DNA of 11,511 nt from the NCBI RefSeq assembly GCF_000188695.1, contig NW_004754924.1:1455082-1466592 (forward strand), given 5' to 3'. Made by a program: the position numbers and the translations under genes. The stretch comes from Salpingoeca rosetta (taxonomy: Eukaryota > Opisthokonta > Choanoflagellata > Craspedida > Salpingoecidae). The notes beneath the pieces were generated by a model. The model was not told where the DNA came from. It made no database searches and worked only from the letters and a program-made list of their open reading frames with translations. This document shows positions 1-11,511 of this stretch, in pieces (positions within the stretch are counted from its first letter, which is position 1; every line of letters begins with the position of its first letter).

Positions 1-4477
<4,477 letters not shown>

Positions 4478-4969
4478 TGTACCTTTGGTGTCTGCGCGAG
4501 TATGTATGCGTGTGCGTGTGCGTGACACAAGATGGCGTTTGTCGTTTTGGTTGGTGATGCGCAGTGGTTGTGGGTGGCGTGTGCAGATGCCAGTGAGAAG
4601 ATTCTACAAACGCCAGTGACGAGCAGCGTGCATGCGTGCACGCAAGCTGAAGAAGAGCAGCGTGCACTGGTTCTCTCTCCCTGTCGACCTTCAAGCACGA
4701 TTCAAACAAGCAGCTCCAGTCACCAATTCATCGACAAGAGGGAAAATGCAACGAACTACAGCACAACAAGACATGTCACGGAGCGGCAGCGCATACCAGC
4801 AGCACTGGGCTGAGCCTCGTCGAGTCTTTGTGCGCCCCGAGCACACAGACACAACAGGCGTTGTGTTGTGTTGTGGTGTGTTTGGCGCTTTCGCTTCTTG
4901 CCTTCCTCTGCCTTGTTGCTTGCTCACTTGCAGTTGTCCGCAGCAGTTTGGCGGCCAGATGATTATTCG

Positions 4970-4985
4970 ATATCATTCGTGATAT
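4970..4985. promoter_or_regulatory. Perfect inverted repeat ATATCA-TTCG-TGATAT in the divergent promoter
   Basis: The two 6-base arms are exact reverse complements around a TTCG centre, in an AT-rich patch that contrasts with the surrounding GC-rich and CA-rich DNA. An ETS-like CCGGAAG lies immediately to the right. It could be a dimeric transcription-factor site. With arms this short, chance cannot be excluded. Confidence 0.35.
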
Positions 4986-5184
4986 TTCCGGAAGCTCTCC
5001 AACACCACATTTCCCACACGCACAGTCGAGCGCAGACATTCGCGTGGAGGAGTTGTCTTGTGTGTGTGTATGTGTGCAACAACTGCTGTCCGACACACCC
5101 ACACTCGTGCTTGCTGCGGACTCCTTCTTTTTGTTTGTTTGGTTGGTTGATGTGTTTGCTTGTGTTTGTGCTCGTGGACCAAAC

Positions 5185-5232
5185 ACACACACACAAACAA
5201 CCCAAACAACCCAAACACACACACACACAAAA
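5185..5232. repeat. CA/CCAAACAA repeat in the leader region of the receptor-kinase gene
   Basis: ACACACACA, then AACAACCCAAACAACCC, then ACACACACACACA, about 180-220 bases before the receptor start codon. It lies upstream of the signal-peptide ATG, in the probable 5' leader or promoter. No coding role is apparent. Confidence 0.75.
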
Positions 5233-5408
5233 TCACACTCCGCAAGTCGCAATTTGTTTGTTTTGCTTTGTTGCCACCGCCAGTGTTGGTGTGTGTGTGT
5301 TGTGCACGCCAGGCAACGCCTCCAGCGTACACGTTTTGCAGTCCTTTTGTGGACGGACAGCCGCCCACAGCTCCCTCCCTTCCCCCCACCTGCCAACCAA
5401 TCCGCCTC

Positions 5409-8400
5409 ATGCTGCGTTGCGTGGGGCTTGCCGTGGCCGCGGTGGCATTGGTACTGGCCACGGTTGCCGTTGGCCCCGCCCACGCTTCGCACACCCAGGA
5501 AAACAACACCTTGTTCAGCTTCCCCATCAGCGGAAACGAACCAGACATCGCATACTACTGGAACGCGGTGCAGGTGCTGACGAAGACAGACAAGAGGCTT
5601 GTTGATGTGGCGTCTGCGCGCCTGTACATTGAGATTGACAATGTGACGTACTCCCGATCCGTGATGCTGCATGGCGGCGACTCTCGCTTCAAGCGCGAGC
5701 TAACGCCAGAGACGTGGGAGCTGGATCGCACGCGCCCGCCCACGTGGAAGAAGTGCCAAGACGGGCCCAGGGCCATCGGCGGCACGCTGCATCACGTCAC
5801 GTACTTTGTCAACGACACATCCACGGTTGTGCTCACCCGCCGTCGCACCAGCGGGCCAAACGCCCGCATGGAGGTGTGGGTGTACCACGACTGCAAGTGG
5901 TACGACGTCACCAGCAGGTACACGCCCACCGTCGACGCAGCCTTCTTTCCCGCCACCGTGCAGTATTCACAGACGGATGGGAACGGGCCTCTCCTGGACG
6001 TGGTCGCCATGTACGGTGAGTCTCAGACGTGTGTTTCTGTTGCTGTGTGTATGTGCTCTGTGTGCTGTGCTTCGCTGTGTGTGTGTGTATAGCAACATCA
6101 CTTTCTGTTTGCAGTGTTGATTTTCTTCTTGCCACACACACGTACTCACACCATCCCACACACACTGTCACACACGCACACGCGCGCGCACACACGCACA
6201 CATACACGTGCGCCATGTGCAGGCGGGTGCGCGCACCGCGTGTTCCAGGCCGAGACGTCCCTGCGCGACCGCTGTGTCCGCTTCAACACAGGCAACAACT
6301 TCACCCTCTTCAACGTGCGCGCGGTGGTGTACGACTGGGCCGGTGTGCCGCGGCCACCGGAGCTTGCAGGCGACATCTTCAAGCACGTGCCCATTGCGCC
6401 CACTGCCGGCGGCGGACTTGCCCCATCGGGAAGGCGCGTGTCCGGAACAACCATCCACAACGGTTTCATCTGGTTCTTTGGCGGCGAGAGCGAGGGCGGC
6501 GTGCACCACTGCGACCTGTGGCGCATCAACATTGCCGGGTGGGAAGGCCAGACTTGGCAAACCATCCAGACCGTTCCCCTGCAGTGGGAGCTCGTGCAGT
6601 CGTGCGACGCACACAGCGTCATGCTCTCCTTCAGCAACATTGGCAACACCGTCATGACGGGCCTGGGCAAGTTTGTGTACATGCTTGGCTCGGCCAACCT
6701 GCCCAAGACCAACGGGCCCCTGATTGTTCTGGCGTGGGATACTGAGGAGGAGCGCTTCATCGTCGTTGCGTCGGAGAATGTGCAGCGACCCGCCTGGCCC
6801 GTCGACTTTTCCCACCTCAACGTCCCAAGAGGTCTGTTGCGGTCTGGTGTTATGCTAGTGTGTGTGTGTGTGTGCTTTTGTGTCGTGTGTGTGTGTGTGT
6901 GTGCTTTTGTGTCGTGTGTGTGTGTGTGCTTTTGTGTCGTGTGTGCTTTTGTGTGTGTGTGTGTGCTTTTGTGTTGTGTGTCCTTTTGTGTGTGTGTGTG
7001 TGTGCTTGCGTGTTGATCTTGTCGTTGCACTAGAGGGCGTGTTGTTTTGCGCGTTTTTGTGTGGACTGTTGCGCGCAACCCCTCTCCAGTCTCTTTTCTC
7101 CCAAACGCAACCACTCACCCACCCCTCCCCTCTCCCCAACCTCTCTCCCCAAATTACCCTCTTCCTTCTTCCCTTCCCCCGTCTTCCCTTCCCCCTTCCC
7201 CATCCCCAACACCCCAGGTGCCTTTGCATCGCTGATCACGGAGCGCGCAACAGGCATGTTGTTTGGAGATTTTTCGGGCCTGCGCACGGGCCTGCACAAC
7301 CCCGTGTGGGAGTTCACCACGTTTATGAACGACGACGACCCAGACATGCTGTTTGTGCCCGTGCCCAACATCAACCGGCCCACGCCAAAGGTCGGCCACA
7401 CCTTCAACCGCCTGCCCTCCCAGGACCTGATCATTTTTGGTGGCTCTGACGGGCGCATCACAAACGAGGCATGGCTGTTCAACCTCAACCCAGAAGAGGC
7501 ACAATGGACCTATCTTCCACCCGTTCCCAAACGCGAGCAGCCAGATCCCCGCATGTACCACGCAGCCGCCATTGTCGGCAACGGCCTGGTTGTCTTTGGC
7601 GGAACAGATGCCCTCGAAACGGCGACGTTTAGCGATTTCTGGTTCCTGCGCGTCACGCCCGAGCGCAAGGCCCTGTGGACACAGCTGCAGCCCATGTCGG
7701 ACTCGCACAGCTGGAACGGCACGGCGGGCGCATCGTACACGTGCCGCACCGCCACGACCACCATTGGCCCACCGCCGGGCCACGAGCGGGAGGTGCGCTG
7801 CTTCTCGTTTGGCGGCCAGCGCGACGGCGTCCCCACCAGTGAGCTCTTCTCCTTCCAGTTTTTCCAACCCCTGGACAACCTTGACGCAATCCCGCTCGTG
7901 CGTGTGCGTGAGGGCGTGTTCTCCATCAACCCGCGCAACGCCACCACCACCAGCAGCGGCAGCAGCAAGAGCGCTGGGGATGGCAGCGATGGTCTGCCGC
8001 CCGCGCGTGTGCACGGGATGGTGATGCGTGACTCACAGCAGGCGCGGTTTGTCATGCTCGGTGGGCGCAAGCGGCTGGACGAGAACGCACGCGAGCACGT
8101 GCTGGAGGACATCTGGCTGTTTGAGGTGGGCAGCGTGCGGCTGGATGACCAGGGCCGCTTCATTGCCACGGTAACCAACATGACGCGCCGGCAGATCCTC
8201 GACGCCAACGCCCAGGACGCCGAGTCGTACGTGCCGCCGCCCCCGGGCCAGTACGACATCCTGTGCCCCATCAGCGCCAACACGACCACGTCGCCGTGCG
8301 AGTCCAACCCCAACATCTTCTTCCAGCTGGCGTGCTACATGCCCACGAGCCCCGAGGACCTCAAGTGGATGTTCTACGGCGGCCGCCACAACACGCAGCT

Positions 8401-10420
8401 CTCAGACGCCGTGTGGGAGTTTGACTTTGAGCTGTTCCGCTTCACCCAGCTGGAGGTGCGCACGGGCGCGGGCGTCAACGAGCAGGACGAGGCTGCGCGG
8501 TGGGGCCACACGTGCTTCTTCCACGCCGACCACATCATCGCCTTTGGCGGCATTGGCAGCAACAACAACTACCTCGGCTCCATCGTCGCCTTGCAGCCGG
8601 AGTGCAACCCCGGCTGGCAGTACGAGGGCGACAGCTTTGCCACGTCCAGCTGCATCCCCTGTCGCGGGGAGTACTTCTTCCAGGGCGGGCAGTGCCGCGC
8701 GTGCCCGCACGACACCATCAACGAGGGCCGCATGCTCCTCTCCAGCACATGCACCCTGTGCGCCAAGCGCCAGCAGGACCGCTGCCACGGCGAGTGCCAG
8801 GTGCAGTTTGAGCGGCCCACGTGCGTGTGCTCGGGCCTGCGCTTTGGCGAGCGCTGCCAGTACCCGGTTGTTCCGGTCATCCTGCTGCCCGTGCTGGCTG
8901 CGGTTGCCATTGGCCACCTCATCTTTGTGCTGTCGCGGCGCCACCGGCGCATGGCTGCCAAGAACGAGGTGTTGGAGGCGCTGCTCGACGGCGTGAACGA
9001 GGAGCTCGCCTCGCTGGAGAAGGTGTTTGAGATTGACATGCAGGACATCCACCTGATCAAGCGCATCGACTCCGACACGCCCGGGGCCATGGGCGATGTG
9101 TACAAGGCCAAGTACAACGGCAAGGTGGTGGCGGTGAAGAAGCTCAAGGCCATCCTTGTGGAGGACGGGGAGGACAACAGCTCGCTGCGGGAGTTTCAAG
9201 AGGAGACGCTCTTCCTCCGCGGTATCCGCCACGCCAACATTGTCTTCTTCTACGGTGCCGGCGTCGACGCCTCTGGTGTTCCCTTTCTCGTCACGGACTT
9301 TTGCGAGCGGGGCAGCTTGTCGTCCATCATCAACAACAGCGACGCTGCCCTGCCGCTTGGCCGCAAGTTTGGCTTCCTGCTCGATGCCGCGCGTGGCATG
9401 GCGTTTCTTCACGGTCTGCACCCGCCCCGCGTGCACGGCGACCTGAAGAGCGCAAACCTGCTCGTCACGTGGGACTGGACAGTACAGATTGCAGACTTTG
9501 GCACCAGCTGCCTGTGCGACCATCTGGAGGAGAAGGCGAGCTCCAACCGCAACTCGATGCGCGCGCGCACGGGATCGGAGACGCACAAGGCCGGCGACGA
9601 GTGGCAGGCGGACATTGGGGCGCTGGGGTCCACCCCGCGCTGGGCGGCCCCAGAGGTGCTGGCACGAGACGTGTTCCTGCTGGCGTCGGACGTGTACTCG
9701 TACGGCATGGTGGTGTACGAGCTTGAGGCGCGCCACATGCCGTTTGTCGACGTGCGCTTCAACAACGAGGTGGAGAACCTCGTGCTGCAGGGTGTGCGCC
9801 CCGCCGTCCCGGACACGGCGCACCCGGTCCTGGCCAAGCTGATGCAGGCGTGCTGGCAGCAGACGGCGACAGAGCGCCCGTCGTTTGCGCGGGTGTACGA
9901 GCAGCTGGAGGAAGCCGCGGCCTCCATCCCTGACGCAAGACGCTCTGTGTCACGGCGGAGGTCCACCGCAAGCTCGCCTGGGTCTGGCCGGAGCAAGAGC
10001 GTCCTGCGCCACCGATCGCAGGGGGCGTCGAGCCTGCTGTCCTCCGTGGCGAGGCGCGTGCGTGCAAGCACGGTTGGGCGCGCGGTGGGCCGAGCCACGT
10101 CATCAAGCAGCAGCTACGAGCGGCTCACAAGCATGAGCGAAGTGTCATTACCGCTGACAACGCACCATGAGCGCAACCGCAGTGGTGGTCATGGTGGCAG
10201 CGAGCAACACGACGATACTGGGCTGAATGGCACCTCCTCTGTCGGCGATGGCACGGAGGATGCAACGGAACTGCACATGCCAACAACCCACCAGCGACGT
10301 AATGATGGTGATGATGGTGATGATGGTGATGATGGTGATGATGGTGACGGTGGTGATGGTGGTGGAGGTGATACCGCGGTAGTTTCTGTTGGCGACTCAA
10401 CATCCGAATCCACGCTTTAG
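5409..10420 (+). CDS. Kelch-repeat transmembrane TKL-type receptor kinase (1472 residues, three exons)
   Basis: Predicted single-pass cell-surface kinase. Exons are 5409-6015, 6223-6831 and 7218-10420; both joins are phase 1 and create Gly codons. The start was chosen because residues 1-26 form a signal peptide (hydrophobic run, AHA before Ser 27). The ectodomain has NxT/S glycosylation sites and eight kelch-like Gly or Gly-Gly strands at residues 289, 358, 480, 533, 604, 687, 793 and 849. A Cys-rich region (868-952) ends EGF-like (CVCSGLRFGERC). The membrane helix is about 956-977, followed by SRRHRR as a stop-transfer signal. The kinase spans about 1015-1300: Gly loop TPGAMGDV (first Gly is Thr 1026), VAVK Lys 1046, alpha-C Glu near 1068, HGDLKSAN with Asp 1147, DFG 1165-1167, APE 1216-1218, GSTPRWAAPE, alpha-F Asp 1230. 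LKSAN and TPRW-x-APE point to the TKL group, whose members are mostly Ser/Thr kinases; tyrosine specificity cannot be excluded. The catalytic loop is HGD, not HRD, and the activation segment is long. The tail is Arg/Ser-rich, then Gly-Asp-rich, and ends in ESTL. The ligand is unknown. Confidence 0.88.
6016..6222 (+). other. Intron 1 of the receptor-kinase gene
   Basis: It begins GTGAGT right after TAC-G and ends GCCATGTGCAG; 207 bases, phase 1. The 5' half carries TG repeats (about 6045-6091) and the 3' half CA repeats (about 6132-6212), so the intron RNA could fold back on itself. Splicing joins ...VVAMYG to GCAHRVFQAE. Confidence 0.85.
6857..7014 (+). repeat. TG-rich minisatellite in intron 2 of the receptor-kinase gene
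   Basis: A unit of variable (GT)n followed by GCTTTTGTGTCGT recurs about five times with length changes in the GT part, then decays (GTGTTGTGTGTCC, TGCTTGCG). Unit lengths appear to be roughly 20-36 bases. It lies in the 5' half of the intron. Confidence 0.85.
7079..7217 (+). promoter_or_regulatory. Unusually long polypyrimidine tract before the exon 3 acceptor
   Basis: About 135 bases that are strongly C/T-rich (CCCCTCTCC, CTTCCTTCTTCCC, CCCTTCCCC), broken only by short A- or G-containing stretches, and ending in CACCCCAG. It is far longer than a usual 3' splice tract and may compensate for the weak GTCTGT donor of the same intron. Confidence 0.7.
10303..10365 (+). repeat. GATGGTGAT tandem repeat coding Asp-Gly-Asp in the kinase tail
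   Basis: A 9-base unit repeats about four to five times in frame, giving DGDDGDDGDDGDDGD, then grades into Gly-rich GGDGGGGD. It lies about 20 residues before the stop codon of the receptor kinase and probably forms a flexible acidic linker before the C-terminal ESTL. Confidence 0.9.
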
Positions 10421-10800
10421 TTTAGCGACACGCCTCGTGTCATGGGGGAATTGTTAAGGGGGGGGGGGAAGTGAGAGACGAGAGATGTATTGTTTGAAAG
10501 GAGAAGGGGGTAGGGGTGCGTTTGCGTTTGTTTTGCTGTTTGGTTGGCGTTGGTTCAGTGGGCGTTGATCCGAGTTGAGAAGGTTATGGTGGTGGTGGTG
10601 GTGGTGGTGGTGGTGGTGGTGGTGGTGGTGGTGGTGGTGGTGGTTATGGTGGCTGCTGTGTTTGGTGTTGCGGCCTGTGCCTCTTTCCTCTCATTCATTT
10701 TCAGCGTTTGCGCTGCTTGCGAGAGCATCTGTTTAAACGATTATGCATCACGGATTGAAGCTGGTTCAACATTGCCATGTTGGCAGACAGCGAAGCGGAT
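10421..10800. other. Convergent intergenic region between the receptor-kinase gene and the right-edge gene
   Basis: 380 bases separate the two stop codons (TAG ending at 10420 on plus, TAA ending at 10801 on minus). It should hold both 3' ends. No AATAAA-type signal was found on either strand in the expected place. It contains an 11-base G run at 10458-10468, the (GGT)19 tract, and an AT-rich stretch around TGTTTAAACGATTATGCATC near 10730-10749. No coding exon is supported here. Confidence 0.6.
10588..10644 (+). repeat. (GGT)19 trinucleotide repeat in the convergent intergenic region
   Basis: Nineteen uninterrupted GGT units on the plus strand, about 170 bases after the receptor stop codon. 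On the receptor transcript such a GGU tract can form stacked G-quartets. The poly-Val or poly-Gly reading through it is not considered a gene. Confidence 0.95.
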
Positions 10801-11352
10801 TTACTTGCTGGCTTCGACCTTGCTCCACAACATGGCACCCAGTACAACTGCACGTGGCGTGGTTGTAATTCGCGGTGGTGGTAGTGGTGTGGTGGTGGTG
10901 TAAGCGGTAGTGGTGATAAAGCAAAGGTGCAGGCGAATTGAGCGAGAGAAAAGTTGGCGTGGAAACTGATCTGTGTCGATGGAAGGGGAAGGGGGCGCAA
11001 AGAGCACCAAACACGCACACATATACACACATGCCACATCTTACCTGCGAGGAGGAAGCGGGCGAGGAGGGGATATACCTGAGAGTCGCAAGCCTGCAGC
11101 AGCAGCCTGACAGCGTTTGTGCATGCAGCACAGCAGGTTAAGTGCATACACTGAGTGTGATGTCACGTTTGGCCGAGTGGTGATGGACAAGAAACAATAG
11201 GCTCCTTCCTGTAAACACTCTCATATACAAAACACACGCACGCGCATACACGCACACACAGCACGAAGAAGCACTCACTTGTTGATGGGAAGCTGCAACG
11301 AAGAAGCAATGAGGGCAGACCACACGAGGGCGCGGTCGCTCATTGGCTTCTC
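10801..11352 (-). CDS. C-terminal exons of an unidentified protein with a hydrophobic end (5' part beyond window)
   Basis: Three exons read on the minus strand: 11352-11279, 11106-11045 and 10847-10801, with TAA at 10803-10801. Donors are GTGAGT (11278) and GTAAGA (11044); acceptors are CCTCAG, TGTCAG and GTGCAG; phases agree at both joins. The joined fragment is 60 residues, from EKPMSDRALVWSALIASSLQ through LPINKLLLQACDSQ to YPLLARFLLAVVLGAMLWSK and a final VEASK. The last 30 residues contain a hydrophobic helix of about 20 residues (from VYPLLARF to AMLW), compatible with a C-terminal membrane anchor or a buried helix. I do not recognise the family. The first exon could instead begin translation at its internal ATG, but an acceptor directly upstream argues for earlier exons beyond 11511. 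Confidence 0.62.
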
Positions 11353-11387
11353 CTGAGGCCAGCAAGTGCACGTGCACCAACGTGTGC

Positions 11388-11511
11388 GTATGTGTATGTG
11401 TTTGTTTGTGTGTGTGTGTGTGTGTATGTGTTTGTTTGTGTGTGTGTGTGTGTGTGTGTATGTGTGTGTATGTTGTTTGTTGTGTGTGTGTGTGTTGTTG
11501 TGTGTGTGTGT
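11388..11511. repeat. TG microsatellite at the right edge, probably intronic
   Basis: (TG)n is broken by TATGTG, TTTGTTTG and TGTTG, running to the window end. It lies upstream of the exon 11352-11279 in the sense of the minus-strand gene. There it would read as CA repeats, the opposite of most introns in this window, so it could be intron or 5' sequence. The exon boundary further right is not visible. Confidence 0.8.

Larger units (their letters stand above)
4478..5408. promoter_or_regulatory. Divergent intergenic region, probable shared promoter of the CHD-like and receptor-kinase genes
   Basis: These 931 bases separate the start codons of two divergently transcribed genes, so both promoters and 5' leaders should lie here. 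No TATA box at a convincing distance was seen. Visible elements are a TTG/TGTTG repeat near 4858-4885, an AT-rich island with a palindrome at 4970-4985 directly followed by TTTCCGGAAG (an ETS-like core), and CA repeats near 5180-5232. The reading frame upstream of the receptor ATG stays open to about 5160 but is low-complexity and is treated as leader. No convincing additional gene was found. Confidence 0.6.
6832..7217 (+). other. Intron 2 of the receptor-kinase gene
   Basis: 386 bases, phase 1. The donor after CCAAGAG is GTCTGT, weaker than the other donors of this gene; the acceptor is ACCCCAG before TGCCTTTGCATCG, with GT completing the split Gly codon. The exon 2 frame remains open to about 7016 through TG repeats, encoding only Val/Cys low complexity, and the exon 3 frame is open back to 7061 through a pyrimidine tract. 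Both extensions are judged intronic because sequence quality changes sharply at the splice sites. Confidence 0.82.

Noticed and set aside
4478..4528. N-terminal extension of the CHD-like protein upstream of 4477
   Set aside because: The upstream frame begins with GTG, not ATG, and encodes Thr/Arg low complexity from a CA/CG repeat. The ATG at 4477 has a good context.
6114..7016. Continuous 300-residue frame that would extend receptor exon 2 to 7016
   Set aside because: The ends are translated TG and CA repeats. GT/AG sites at 6016/6222 and 6832/7217 with matching phase join the conserved parts instead.
8402..9823. Minus-strand open frame of 473 residues opposite the receptor kinase
   Set aside because: It arises from the strong GC-ending codon bias of the sense gene. 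It has no domain features, and its sense partner contains clear kelch, membrane and kinase motifs.
10544..10903. Plus-strand 119-residue frame with poly-Val
   Set aside because: It is dominated by the (GGT)19 repeat, has no domain, and overlaps the well-supported last exon of the minus-strand right-edge gene.

Overview
The window looks like nuclear DNA of a unicellular eukaryote with GC-rich genes, many short introns (mostly about 170-390 bases) and heavy microsatellite content. The best fit is a choanoflagellate of the Salpingoeca/Monosiga type. That is an inference from the animal-like receptor kinase architecture, the metazoan-style chromatin remodeler, the GC-ending codons and the GT-AG introns; nothing here identifies a species. 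No bacterial, organellar, transposon or viral gene was recognised.

Three protein genes can be supported. (1) On the minus strand, from 4477 leftward off the window edge, lies a CHD (Mi-2 / CHD3-4-5 type) ATP-dependent chromatin remodeler. One 2.35-kb exon encodes a very acidic, low-complexity N-terminus and a PHD finger. Six small downstream exons then rebuild, in phase, a second PHD finger, a first chromodomain with a long internal insertion, and the start of a second chromodomain. The Snf2 ATPase expected next would lie left of base 1. (2) On the plus strand, 5409-10420 in three exons encodes a 1472-residue type I membrane receptor: signal peptide, kelch-like beta-propeller repeats, Cys-rich/EGF-like stalk, one membrane helix, a TKL-type kinase of the non-RD kind, and an Arg/Ser-rich tail ending in a PDZ-type ligand. 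(3) On the minus strand at the right edge, three small exons (11352-10801) give the hydrophobic C-terminus of an unidentified protein.

Genes 1 and 2 are divergent and share a 931-base intergenic region holding a small AT-rich palindrome. Genes 2 and 3 converge, with 380 bases between their stop codons containing a G run and a (GGT)19 tract. The three genes show no obvious shared pathway.

The most unusual features are a pair of oppositely oriented pure triplet repeats in the remodeler gene (31 GAT codons in exon 1 and 38 ATC units in intron 2 of the same transcript), which could pair into long double-stranded RNA; a second PHD finger split over three exons with a weak splice donor; and a kelch-TM-TKL receptor with a non-RD catalytic loop. 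All exon joins were made by eye from GT/AG sites, reading phase and domain logic and have not been tested against RNA.
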